Part shown: positions 6,516-13,909 of the stretch, piece after piece
How positions within the stretch are numbered: the first letter of the stretch is position 1
Layout: each line of letters begins with the position of its first letter
From: Clostridia bacterium
GTDB lineage: Bacteria; Bacillota; Clostridia; Oscillospirales; CAG-272
Assembly (NCBI GenBank): GCA_017407375.1
Contig: JAFQWT010000142.1
Location: 1-17,923, forward strand
Length of the DNA stretch: 17,923 bases
Direction: 5' to 3'
The notes under the pieces: generated by a model
Told to the model about the DNA's origin: nothing
What the model saw: the letters and a program-made list of their open reading frames with translations, nothing else
Database searches by the model: none
Made by a program: the position numbers and the translations under genes

Positions 6516-6647
6516 CAACGGTTCTCCGGAGGAGGACTCGAATAGGAGCGGAAGTGAATGACGGTCCGGGGGACCGTCAGAGCCGCGACCGACCAAGGGG
6601 CGGAGGGAAGGCGAAATCCCCTCGCCTTTCCGTGGCCGGCCTGCGAC
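6516..6647. other. Structured GC-rich insert between the two tRNA 3'-end copies
   Basis: 132 bp with no supported gene. It contains a 9-bp hairpin TGACGGTCC-GGG-GGACCGTCA (6559-6579), a second near-hairpin GGGAAGGCGA/TCGCCTTTCC (6605-6631) and palindrome GGCCGGCC (6634-6641). Its first part, read on the minus strand, resembles the tRNA T-arm/acceptor (CGAGTCCTCCTCCGGAGAAC). It may be a small non-coding element; I cannot name a family. Confidence 0.55.
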
Positions 6648-6706
6648 CGAGTCTCCGCAGGAGCACCAACCAAAAAGGACGTCCCAAGGACGTCCTTTTT
6701 GGTTTA
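6648..6706 (+). repeat. Direct repeat copy 2: truncated tRNA-Lys 3' end plus terminator
   Basis: Identical to 6457-6515. It lacks the 5' acceptor strand, D-arm and anticodon arm, so it is a fragment and not a tRNA. The copied terminator (6668-6704) is intact. Confidence 0.93.
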
Positions 6707-6713
6707 TCAGTGA

Positions 6714-6741
6714 AAAGAGCAACCCTTGCGGGTTGCTCTTT
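6714..6741 (-). terminator. Terminator of the downstream esterase lipoprotein gene
   Basis: AAAGAGCAACCC (6714-6725), loop TTGC, GGGTTGCTCTTT (6730-6741). On the minus strand the stem is followed by TTTT and lies 5 nt past the stop codon at 6746. Confidence 0.88.
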
Positions 6742-6745
6742 CCTT

Positions 6746-8887
6746 TTACTGTGCGGGGGCCTCGACGATGTCCTCGGTCCAGGCGTTTTCCCACGTGGCG
6801 GGCTGGCTGCCCGAGTGGTCGCAGTTTTGACGGAGGGTCAGCTTCTTCTCGACCGTGGCGGCGTTATAGAGCGCCACAATACCCGAGGAGGGGCAGGTGG
6901 TGTCGGCATAACCGCCAAGGATCGTGAGGGTGCTGCCCTCGGGGAGGTACTTCGCAAAGTGCGCGGTATCGAGGTAGGCAAGGCCGGCAATGTTGATCGA
7001 CTGGCCGGCGCCGATGCGGGTACCCGCACCGCCGATACGGCCGGTAAGGCCCGCCATAGACACAGGGTCACACATCCAAGGGCAACGCATCGCCACAGAT
7101 CCGACGCTGACCGACATCACGTCGATCTCGGTAGCCATACCGCAGAGCGCGGCGGTGGCGACGTTTTGGAAGCCGCCCATGCTACCGCCCTCGTTGAACA
7201 CGATCGTGCCGTTGAAGGTATCGCGCAGGGCCTGGAAGGCCTCCTTGTCATCCTTCGTAAGGTTGTGATACTTGGAGCGCGAGGGAAACTCGTCGTCAAA
7301 CGCATCGTCCGAGAGGAAGCGCAGCATCTGCACGTTGCGCAGAAGCATCTTGGTGAGCTCGGCGTTTGCGGGATCGTCAAAGTCCGAGCCCTTCAGGCCG
7401 AAGTTGTCGTTCACCCCGGCGCTCTTGAGACCCGAGTCGTTGAACTCACCGCTGTTGTAATAGTAGAGGGGCATGCCCTGCGGGTGCATGCACACGCGGA
7501 TCGCGTTCTCATCGGTGGCAAAGAAGCCGTCGCGCGAGGAGGCACCGCCGCTGTAGGAGTTGAGGCCGATCTTGATCGGCAGGGTGCCGGTGGTGCCGAG
7601 CTTGTTCTTGGGCACCGAAACGTAGCCAACGGCGGGACGGCCGCTGCTCACGTCGCAGTACAGGAAGATCTCGTAGATGTCAAAGTCCTCAAGAAGGGCA
7701 GCGTTCTGGCCGATCTTTTGCATGTACGTCTCGTCCATCTTGTAGATCTGGAAGCCGTTATAGAAGCGCGAGGTCGAGGACGGGGCCTTGGTGGGATCGG
7801 GAAGATCCTCAAGGAGCGAGAGCCAGAACTCCTCAAAGTTCGAGGGCTCGGGAACGTCGGAGGTGACGTTCTCAAAATCGATGATCGCGCCGCCGATGAA
7901 GGTGTAGTTCGGGGCGGTGTTGCCGTTCGAGTAGCGGCCCTTCACAAGGGTGCCCGCGCTGTCGTAGGCATCCACCTGCACGCGGACAGAGCCGGCATAA
8001 CGCGTGAAGCTGGCGGGGACCGTCACGGCCACAAAGCCGCTCTCACCGCTGACCTCACCCTTGATGTACTCTCTTGTGGGGATATCATCCGCCGAGATGG
8101 TGTACTTGAACTTTGGGCAGCCCGCGGCCGCGCCGTTGGTCTTCAGCTCCAAAACGAAGATGACCTCGTCGCCAAGCTCGTACTCCGTGGAGGTCTCGGT
8201 CGTACCGCCGACCAGCTGGGTCTTGGTGGCGTAGCCGTCCACGGTCTCCATGCTGAGCGGCAGATGGCTCTTGTGGATGACGTGCTCGTGCGACTTCATG
8301 GCGGTAGTACCGTCCTCAACCGTGGCAAGGAACGCGGTAACGCCCGCACTGAGGCCTGCGGCGTCACCGCCGAGGATGTGGATGGTGCCCGCCGTCACGT
8401 AGATGTGGTAATCGCCTGCGGCAAGGGGAAGGATGCCGTCCGGCTTGATTGCGAGGTGCAGCGAGGCGGCAACGCTCGCATCGTAGGCCGCGGCGGTCTT
8501 GCCGAGGGCGGTCGCCAGCGTTTCGGCGGCGGCCTCGGCCCCCGTCTCGTATCCGACGGCGTAGGCGGCAAGGTTGCCGTCAAAGTCAAAGACCGGAACG
8601 TTTGCGGGTGTCTTCTCTACAATGGCGTTGGGCGCCACGGGAACCGGCACCTTCACGGTGGTGGCGGCGGTCGTCACGGTGGTCACGGGCGCCGTAGTCA
8701 CGGGCGCCGTGCTGACGGGCGCCGTAGTTACGGGCGCACCCTCGGTGGTCGTCATAGTTGTTGCCTCCCCGGTCGTTGTTGCGGGGACAAGCCCCGGGAT
8801 GTACTGTGCCAGAATATCGCACGACACAAGCGAGGTCGTGGCAACCAGCACGAGCAGAACGAAAAAGAGCCATTTCTGATGCTTCAT
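6746..8887 (-). CDS. Lipoprotein with N-terminal accessory domain and acetyl-xylan-esterase-like (CE7-type) alpha/beta hydrolase domain, paralogue A
   Basis: 713 residues from ATG at 8887 (AGAGGT ribosome site). The lipoprotein signal peptide (1-22) has lipobox LVSC with Cys23. A Thr/Ala/Pro-rich linker (about 36-80) spans the wall. At about 99-193 lies a domain like the N-terminal alpha/beta domain of glucuronidases and hexosaminidases (YETGAEAAAETLATALGK, then HILGGDAAGLSAGVTAFL). A beta-rich segment follows (about 225-340). The hydrolase domain (about 345-705) has Ser569 (EGGSMGG), Asp662 (GGYADTTCPSSG) and His691 (NCDHSG), a full triad in acetyl-xylan-esterase order. The usual RGQG and SQGG read HPQG and SMGG. 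It probably removes acetyl groups from polysaccharide outside the cell. A tandem paralogue lies upstream; each has its own promoter. Confidence 0.82.
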   Translation of the reverse strand: MKHQKWLFFVLLVLVATTSLVSCDILAQYIPGLVPATTTGEATTMTTTEGAPVTTAPVSTAPVTTAPVTTVTTAATTVKVPVPVAPNAIVEKTPANVPVFDFDGNLAAYAVGYETGAEAAAETLATALGKTAAAYDASVAASLHLAIKPDGILPLAAGDYHIYVTAGTIHILGGDAAGLSAGVTAFLATVEDGTTAMKSHEHVIHKSHLPLSMETVDGYATKTQLVGGTTETSTEYELGDEVIFVLELKTNGAAAGCPKFKYTISADDIPTREYIKGEVSGESGFVAVTVPASFTRYAGSVRVQVDAYDSAGTLVKGRYSNGNTAPNYTFIGGAIIDFENVTSDVPEPSNFEEFWLSLLEDLPDPTKAPSSTSRFYNGFQIYKMDETYMQKIGQNAALLEDFDIYEIFLYCDVSSGRPAVGYVSVPKNKLGTTGTLPIKIGLNSYSGGASSRDGFFATDENAIRVCMHPQGMPLYYYNSGEFNDSGLKSAGVNDNFGLKGSDFDDPANAELTKMLLRNVQMLRFLSDDAFDDEFPSRSKYHNLTKDDKEAFQALRDTFNGTIVFNEGGSMGGFQNVATAALCGMATEIDVMSVSVGSVAMRCPWMCDPVSMAGLTGRIGGAGTRIGAGQSINIAGLAYLDTAHFAKYLPEGSTLTILGGYADTTCPSSGIVALYNAATVEKKLTLRQNCDHSGSQPATWENAWTEDIVEAPAQ

Positions 8888-8931
8888 GGGACACCTCTTT
8901 GAATAAATTTAAGGAAACCTTAGCATCGTAA

Positions 8932-8960
8932 ATTATAGCACCGTTCGCGCATTTTTTCAA
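8932..8960 (-). promoter_or_regulatory. Sigma-A promoter of esterase lipoprotein A
   Basis: On the minus strand: TTGAAA (8960-8955), 17-nt spacer, TATAAT (8937-8932). It is followed by a ~38-nt AT-rich leader to the ATG at 8887. The gene can therefore be transcribed independently of its paralogue. Confidence 0.88.
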
Positions 8961-9020
8961 GGCAAACGCCAATTTTTCGTTGTTTTGCTTGACTTGATCG
9001 CGGTGTTTTGTGCAAAGTGC

Positions 9021-9049
9021 AAAAAAGGGGCGGAGTTTTCCGCCCCTTT
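9021..9049 (-). terminator. Terminator of esterase lipoprotein B
   Basis: Minus-strand stem AAAGGGGCGGA, loop AAAC, TCCGCCCCTTT running into TTTTTT. It begins 6 nt after the stop codon at 9056 and separates the two paralogues. Confidence 0.9.
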
Positions 9050-9055
9050 GAGGGA

Positions 9056-11212
9056 TCAATTCTCGCTCACTGTGGACACAAAGGACTTATCCGCCGGCGG
9101 CGCTCCCGTGTGGTCAAAGTTTTGCGTCATGGTCAGCTGCTTCTCGCCGCGAATGGCGTTGTAGGTCGCCGCGATACCCGTCGAGGGGCAGACCGTATCG
9201 GCCCAGCCCGCCTTGATGATGACAAGGCAATCCTCGGGCACAAAGCGCGCAAACTGCGTCATATCAAAGTAGGAGAGGTTGGCCATGTTGATGCCGACGT
9301 TGGCTCCCACCTTGTTGGGATCGCCGATCCAGGTGCCCGTGCCGGGCAGGCGGCCGGAGAGGTTGGAGATCGAGGCATGGTCGGCACCCCAGGGGCAACG
9401 GACGGCGACATTATCCCAGGTACCGTTCACAAGCAGCTCGCCATCCTTGGTCGTGAAGGTGGCCAGCGCGGCGGTGGCGATCATCTGATAGCCGCCCATG
9501 CTGCCGCTTTCCCCGCCGATGATCGTACCGTTGTAGGCCTCGTGCAGACGGCGGAAGGCCGCAACGTCAGCACTCGAGTAGATGTTAGTATCGCTCTCGC
9601 CGCGCGGTAGCTCACCCGCATAGGAATCGTCGGTCAGGTAGCGGAGCATCTGAATGTTACGCATGAGCATCTTGGCAAAGTAGGCGTTCTCCAGGTTTTC
9701 CTCGTAATCTTCACGGGCAAGGCCGTAATGCTCCTCGGGGGCAAAGTCGGTCTTCTTAAAGTCAACGAGGCCGGTAACGCTATTGTAGGAGGCCTCCGAC
9801 CAGGGCAGACCGCAGGGGTGGACGCGGACGCAGATGGCGCTGTCGCTGGTGGTAAAGAAGCCGGCCGAAAGACTGCGCGAGTTGAAGCCGACGTTGATGG
9901 GCAGACTCCCGGGGGCGGCGTTCTTCGGAATGGTGACGTAAGCAATGGCGGGACGGCCGCCGTTCGTTGAATCGGTGTTCAGGTAGATCTCAAAGCAATC
10001 GTGCGTTGCAAGCTTGGCGATGGCGTTATCGATATTGACGTATTGGGGATCGAGGGCGTTGCGCATATAGGCCGCGTCCATTTTGAACACGCGGAAGCCG
10101 TTCTTATACTCCGAGTTGGCCGGGACCTTTCTCGTGGGGTCCTTGAGCGTGGAGAGCTGGTTCTTCCAGAAGGCAAGGAAGTCCTCGTCGTTCATCGTGA
10201 CGTGCTCGGTGATCTCCTCAAAGGCCACAAAGGCGCCGCCCATGTAGGTGTAGGAGGTGTCCTTGGTGCCACCCTCACGGAGAGAGGGGACGGTGGTGCC
10301 GTTCAGCTTGGCCTTGACCGTCAGACGGACCGAGCCCTCCACCTGGGTGAAGGAGGCGGGAATGGTGATCATCAGCTCGCCCGAGGCACCGTCGACCGTG
10401 CCCGTGATGTAATCGGCGGGATCCACGTCATCGGCCTTGATGGTGTACTCAAAGCTGTCGCAGGAGGCAAAGGCCGTTTTGTTGACCGTTTTCAGCTTGA
10501 GGTAGAAGGTGATGGTGTCACCGATCTCATACTCCAGCGGATCCTTTTCCACCGTCGTACCGGCAAGAACGCCCTCGGCAGAGGAAAGCTTGGCGGGGGG
10601 CGTGGCGCGGTGGATCACGTGGTGATAGGGCGAGAGCGAGGAAACGCCATCCTCTACCGTGGCGAGGAAGGCGTCCACGGCGGCCGCAAGGCCGGCCGCA
10701 TCACCGCCAAGGAGAGTGACGGTCTTGCCGTCGGCATAGACGTGGTAATCCCCGGCTCCCAGTGCCACAAAGCCGTTCGTTTTGATCGCCAGGCGGATCG
10801 ACTTTGCCACCGTGGCATCGTAGGGAGCGGCGGTCTTGCCAAGGGCCGCGGCCAGCGTCGAGGCGGCGCTCTCGGCCCCCGTTTCGTAGCCGACGGCGTA
10901 GGTAGCCAGATTACCGTCAAAGAGGTTGACGGCGGTACCGGCGGGGGTGCGCTCGTTGACCGTGACGCGCGGCGCGGTGGTCACGGGAGCGGTCGTAACG
11001 GCGGCGGTAGTTACGGTAGCTGTCGTGGAGAAGGCGGTCGGCGCCGTCGTTGTTGCGGGAGTGGCTTCGGTCGTCGTCATAGTCGTTACCTCATTGGTCG
11101 TTGTGGCGGGGGCAAGCCCCGGGACGTACTGCGCCAGAATGTCACACGACACAAGGCATGTCGTGGCCACCAGCGCCAACAGGATGAAAAAGAGCCATTT
11201 CTGATGCTTCAT
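9056..11212 (-). CDS. Lipoprotein with N-terminal accessory domain and acetyl-xylan-esterase-like (CE7-type) alpha/beta hydrolase domain, paralogue B
   Basis: 718 residues from ATG at 11212, with AGAGGT 5 nt upstream. The frame stays open further 5', but that extension lacks a ribosome site and precedes the signal peptide. The lipobox LVSC ends at Cys23. The Thr-rich linker (about 36-85) is followed by the same accessory domain (about 98-189: YAVGYETGAESAASTLAAAL, LLGGDAAGLAAAVDAFL), a beta-rich segment, and a hydrolase domain with Ser571 (SGSMGG), Asp672 (AGWADTVCPSTG) and His701 (NFDHTG). The position of the usual RGQG reads HPCG. The signal region is almost identical to paralogue A, while the hydrolase half is clearly more diverged, suggesting duplication with split substrate preference. 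Likely a surface-anchored carbohydrate deacetylase; substrate unknown. Confidence 0.82.
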   Translation of the reverse strand: MKHQKWLFFILLALVATTCLVSCDILAQYVPGLAPATTTNEVTTMTTTEATPATTTAPTAFSTTATVTTAAVTTAPVTTAPRVTVNERTPAGTAVNLFDGNLATYAVGYETGAESAASTLAAALGKTAAPYDATVAKSIRLAIKTNGFVALGAGDYHVYADGKTVTLLGGDAAGLAAAVDAFLATVEDGVSSLSPYHHVIHRATPPAKLSSAEGVLAGTTVEKDPLEYEIGDTITFYLKLKTVNKTAFASCDSFEYTIKADDVDPADYITGTVDGASGELMITIPASFTQVEGSVRLTVKAKLNGTTVPSLREGGTKDTSYTYMGGAFVAFEEITEHVTMNDEDFLAFWKNQLSTLKDPTRKVPANSEYKNGFRVFKMDAAYMRNALDPQYVNIDNAIAKLATHDCFEIYLNTDSTNGGRPAIAYVTIPKNAAPGSLPINVGFNSRSLSAGFFTTSDSAICVRVHPCGLPWSEASYNSVTGLVDFKKTDFAPEEHYGLAREDYEENLENAYFAKMLMRNIQMLRYLTDDSYAGELPRGESDTNIYSSADVAAFRRLHEAYNGTIIGGESGSMGGYQMIATAALATFTTKDGELLVNGTWDNVAVRCPWGADHASISNLSGRLPGTGTWIGDPNKVGANVGINMANLSYFDMTQFARFVPEDCLVIIKAGWADTVCPSTGIAATYNAIRGEKQLTMTQNFDHTGAPPADKSFVSTVSEN

Positions 11213-11272
11213 GAGATACCTCTTTCTTAAGTATGGGGTGGCCGAGACGGGAGTGCCCGCCTCTCTGCTTTT

Positions 11273-11301
11273 ATTGTACACCATTCCACCGAATAGCGCA
11301 A
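11273..11301 (-). promoter_or_regulatory. Sigma-A-like promoter of esterase lipoprotein B
   Basis: Minus strand: TTGCGC (11301-11296), 17-nt spacer, TACAAT (11278-11273). The ~54-nt leader carries a small hairpin (GAGGCGGG-CACT-CCCGTCTC). The -35 is poorer than those of the other promoters here, so an activator is possible. Confidence 0.65.
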
Positions 11302-11376
11302 GAGAGAGATGTGTACAAAAAGAGTAAAAAAATATACTATTTTTCTTTTGTGTAAGTTTTTGCCTCTTGGTGAGGG

Positions 11377-11405
11377 TTGACACGGTGTCTGTCTTGTGGT
11401 AAGAT
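11377..11405 (+). promoter_or_regulatory. Sigma-A promoter of the 109-residue unknown gene
   Basis: TTGACA (11377-11382), 17-nt spacer, TAAGAT (11400-11405). Transcription would start near 11412, only ~16 nt before the ATG at 11428. The interval 11302-11376 between the divergent promoters is AT-rich with no other feature I can support. Confidence 0.82.
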
Positions 11406-11427
11406 AGGGCGAAAGGTTGTGTGTTCT

Positions 11428-11757
11428 ATGAGAGTTTATCCGATACTTCCCCAGCCCTTTGGTGAGGACGCCGTGCCCAAGGAGGTGCGCTTCATTGTGG
11501 CCACGGCACGTGCCCGCGGAGAGCGCGTGTTTTGCGTGGACAGCCGTGAGTGCAGCGCCTACCTCCGTGTGGCCACCCGCCATGCGCTTTCCGCCCTCAA
11601 GCGTGAGGGGCGCGTGGACTTTATCGTCCCCCTGGAGCTCCTCCGCTCGGAGGATGCGCGCGCCGTCCTCCTCCGTGAGCGTGAGCCCACCGTTACGGAG
11701 GAGCCGCCGGCCGCCGTCACCGAGGAGTGCGACGGCATCACGTTCGTTTCGCTGTAA
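11428..11757 (+). CDS. Unrecognised small protein (109 residues)
   Basis: I do not recognise this family. The ATG at 11428 fits the promoter at 11377-11405; the ribosome site is weak (AAAGG, about 11 nt upstream). The frame is open further 5', but that extension overlaps the promoter. The protein is soluble, with no signal peptide or membrane segment. It begins MRVYPILPQPF and has an Arg/Val-rich alpha/beta-like middle (VRFIVATARARGERVFCVDS, then YLRVATRHALSALKREGRVDFIVPLELL). It ends in an acidic, Pro-containing tail (about 88-109, PTVTEEPPAAVTEECDG). GC-rich codon use matches the neighbours, supporting a genuine resident gene. It is monocistronic, with its own promoter and terminator. No function is proposed. 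Confidence 0.7.
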   Translation: MRVYPILPQPFGEDAVPKEVRFIVATARARGERVFCVDSRECSAYLRVATRHALSALKREGRVDFIVPLELLRSEDARAVLLREREPTVTEEPPAAVTEECDGITFVSL

Positions 11758-11762
11758 AAAGA

Positions 11763-11797
11763 AAAGCCCCCGTCCGATCACGGACGGGGGGCTTTTT
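11763..11797. terminator. Bidirectional terminator between the unknown gene and the ACP gene
   Basis: GCCCCCGTCCG (11766-11776), loop ATCA, CGGACGGGGGGC (11781-11792) with a one-base bulge, then TTTTT. A-rich sequence on the left gives a U-tract on the minus strand, so it serves both convergent genes. Confidence 0.88.
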
Positions 11798-11799
11798 CT

Positions 11800-12024
11800 T
11801 TACGCTCTTTCTTCAAGGTAGGCAACCACGTCGCCGACCGTGATGAACTTGTGCAGATCCTCATCGTCGATGGCCAGGTTGAACTTCTCCTCACAGAGAA
11901 GGATCAGGTCCGCCAGCTCGAGAGAATTGACGCCGAGGTCATTGGCAAGCTCCGCCTCGAGGGTGATCTTGGCCTCCTCAACGCGCAGCTCCTCCATCAG
12001 AAGATTTTTGACCTTTTCGAACAT
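11800..12024 (-). CDS. Acyl carrier protein
   Basis: A 74-residue acidic four-helix carrier protein. The ATG at 12024 follows AGGAGG. The phosphopantetheine attachment site is Ser34 in NDLGVNSLELADLI; the common DSL reads NSL here. Helix III and the C-terminus (FITVGDVVAYLEERA) match the ACP family. It starts 34 nt after the stop of the acyl-activating ligase and has no promoter of its own visible, so the two are very likely one operon. No fatty-acid synthesis (fab) genes are nearby. This is therefore probably a dedicated carrier receiving the acyl group activated by the ligase, not the main biosynthetic ACP. That pairing is inferred from gene order. Confidence 0.92.
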   Translation of the reverse strand: MFEKVKNLLMEELRVEEAKITLEAELANDLGVNSLELADLILLCEEKFNLAIDDEDLHKFITVGDVVAYLEERA

Positions 12025-12058
12025 TGAAATTTCCTCCTAATCGTTCTTGGGGGGTATA

Positions 12059-13765
12059 TCACTTCACCAGATAGCGCTTGATCTTCTTCGAGGTGTTCTT
12101 CGGGAACTCCTCGTTGCGGATCTCGATATCGGTAATGTGCTTAAATGTGGGGATACGCTTGTTGATGGCCGTAACGGCGACCTTCACGGCATCGTAGACC
12201 TCGCTCGGGGTCTTACCCTCGACCTCGGGATGCTGCGTATCGGGAACGACGATGGCGGTGATGGCCACCTCACCGTTCTCCTTCTTACGGCCAAGCACGA
12301 CCGTCTCCTTGATGAAGGGGACCGAGGCGAGGTATTCCTCCAGCTCCTCGGGGAAGACGTTCTTGCCGTTCGAGAGAATGATGACGTTCTTCTTGCGGCC
12401 CGTGATGTAGATGAAGTTGTCGTCATCGAGGTAGCCGATGTCTCCCGTACGGAAGAAGCCGTCCTCGGTGAACACCTCGGCCGTGGCCTCGGGGTTCTTG
12501 TAGTAGCCAAGCATGACGTTCGGCCCCTTGACAAGGATCTCGCCCGTCTCCTTGGTCTCGTCCTCACGGTCAATCTTCACCTCGCACCCAAACACGGGCG
12601 CACCCACCGAGCGGGGGCGCAGCACGCGGGAGGAGTTGACCGCCACGAGGGGAGAGCACTCGGTGATGCCGTAGCCCTCAAACACCGTGACACCGAAGAG
12701 GTAGAGGTCACGCAGGATGCGCGGGCTGATGGGGGCACCGCCGCAGACGATGCTCGTCAGGTTGCCGCCAAACGCCGCGGTGATCTGGGAAAACAGCTTT
12801 TTGCGCAGGTCAATGCCCACGGCCAGAAGCTTTTCGGCCAGCGCCATGGCAAACTTGACCTTCTTCTCCATGCCGCGGCGGCGGATCTCGTCAAAGATGC
12901 GCTTGTGCAGCGTCTCCACAAAGAGGGGAACGAGGATCAGCGTGTTCGGCTTGTAGTCGGCAAAGTTCTTAAGCACGTGCTTGATGCTGTCGTTGATGAG
13001 CATCGAGCCGCCAATGGCCACAACGCCCAGCTGACCGCACAGCATCTCGTAGGTGTGGTGAACGGGAAGCACCGAAACAAAGGTGCAGTTCTCATCGTAG
13101 GGCATCGTGTGCGTGGCCGAGTTCAGGGCCGCGATGATGTTGCCGTGCGAGAGCATAACGCCCTTCGAGGTGCCCGTGGTGCCCGAGGTAAAGAGCAGGA
13201 TAGAGCACTTTTCCATCTCGGGAACGGTGTCGTCATAGGCGGTGTTGCCCGCGGCTGCGGCATCGTTACCGTCCGAGAGCATGTCGGCAAAGGAGATGAC
13301 CGTCTCACTCCGCTCGTAATCGGCGGCGGGCGTGACGGGAACGCGGAGACGGAGGAAATCGTACTCAGCGCCGTCAAAGCGGCCGTTGAGACCCGCGGTG
13401 TAGACCACAGCGTCGGCCTCGGCGTGGCGGATGAAGGCCTCGATCTGCTCGGGGGCCAGCTCCTTGTCCATAGGAATGATCACACCGTTCATTGCGACCG
13501 TGGCAATGTAGGTGGCAAGATACGCAGGGTGGGTCTCACCGATCATCACGATGCGCCCGCCGGCAAGGCCGTGGGCATCGAGCGCGGTGGCAAGGGAGGA
13601 TACCATGGCGGCAAAGTCCGCGTAGGACACGGTCTTGCGCTCGCCACCCTCCAGGTACTCGTAAAGGGGCTTGTCACCAAATTTCTCCGCCGTGGCGATC
13701 ACCAGGTGGCGAAGGTCCGAATAAAAGATCGGCGGGACAGAGTGCAAGGGGTTTACAAACTTCAT
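12059..13765 (-). CDS. Long-chain acyl-CoA/acyl-ACP synthetase (AMP-forming ligase)
   Basis: 568 residues from ATG at 13765 behind AAGGAG (8-nt gap). The frame is open upstream but that part overlaps the promoter. ANL-superfamily motifs are complete: P-loop LFTSGTTGTSKGVMLSHG (191-208), EGYGITECSPL (363-373), the hinge/ribose region RTGDIGYLDDDNFIYITGRKKN (439-460), and a C-terminal KNTSKKIKR with the likely catalytic Lys561. It lacks a signal peptide and looks cytosolic or membrane-associated. The reaction is fatty acid + ATP to acyl-AMP, then transfer to a thiol. Because an ACP gene follows 34 nt downstream, the acceptor may be ACP (AasS-like) and not CoA. An inverted repeat (13801-13816) beside the -10 could bind a regulator. 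Confidence 0.9.
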   Translation of the reverse strand: MKFVNPLHSVPPIFYSDLRHLVIATAEKFGDKPLYEYLEGGERKTVSYADFAAMVSSLATALDAHGLAGGRIVMIGETHPAYLATYIATVAMNGVIIPMDKELAPEQIEAFIRHAEADAVVYTAGLNGRFDGAEYDFLRLRVPVTPAADYERSETVISFADMLSDGNDAAAAGNTAYDDTVPEMEKCSILLFTSGTTGTSKGVMLSHGNIIAALNSATHTMPYDENCTFVSVLPVHHTYEMLCGQLGVVAIGGSMLINDSIKHVLKNFADYKPNTLILVPLFVETLHKRIFDEIRRRGMEKKVKFAMALAEKLLAVGIDLRKKLFSQITAAFGGNLTSIVCGGAPISPRILRDLYLFGVTVFEGYGITECSPLVAVNSSRVLRPRSVGAPVFGCEVKIDREDETKETGEILVKGPNVMLGYYKNPEATAEVFTEDGFFRTGDIGYLDDDNFIYITGRKKNVIILSNGKNVFPEELEEYLASVPFIKETVVLGRKKENGEVAITAIVVPDTQHPEVEGKTPSEVYDAVKVAVTAINKRIPTFKHITDIEIRNEEFPKNTSKKIKRYLVK

Positions 13766-13800
13766 TGTGTGTGCTCCTTTTCGTGCGATTGGGTCTTTAC

Positions 13801-13816
13801 ACAATGTCAATATTGT
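13801..13816. promoter_or_regulatory. Possible operator overlapping the ligase promoter
   Basis: ACAAT (13801-13805), 6 nt, ATTGT (13812-13816): a short inverted repeat that covers the -10 and start region of the ligase/ACP operon. Position suggests repression; no known regulator consensus is matched with confidence. Confidence 0.3.
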
Positions 13817-13840
13817 ACCGCAAAACACGCCTTTTGTCAA
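13812..13840 (-). promoter_or_regulatory. Sigma-A promoter of the ligase-ACP operon
   Basis: Minus strand: TTGACA (13840-13835), 17-nt spacer, TACAAT (13817-13812), with about 46 nt to the start codon. Confidence 0.9.
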
Positions 13841-13909
13841 GGTTAAAATTACCAATAGCCGTTTTGCCCGACAATGCAAGGGAAAATCGGCCTTTTGTTT
13901 TTTACTGAA

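Noticed and set aside
6648..6681. Second tRNA-Lys gene
   Set aside because: Only the T-arm 3' part, acceptor 3' strand and CCA are present. D-arm and anticodon arm are missing.
6554..8902. 782-codon open frame on the plus strand
   Set aside because: It is antisense to esterase lipoprotein A, which has signal peptide, triad, promoter and terminator. The antisense translation is low-complexity (Gly/Arg/His/Val-rich) and results from GC-rich codon bias.
10001..11230. 409-codon open frame on the plus strand
   Set aside because: Antisense shadow of esterase lipoprotein B, with Gly/Arg-rich composition and no family features.
11213..11376. Riboswitch in the leader of esterase lipoprotein B
   Set aside because: Only one 8-bp hairpin is visible in a ~54-nt leader, and no known aptamer motif could be recognised.
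12047..13846. 599-codon open frame on the plus strand
   Set aside because: Antisense to the acyl-activating ligase, whose motifs are complete. The plus-strand product has no recognisable domain.
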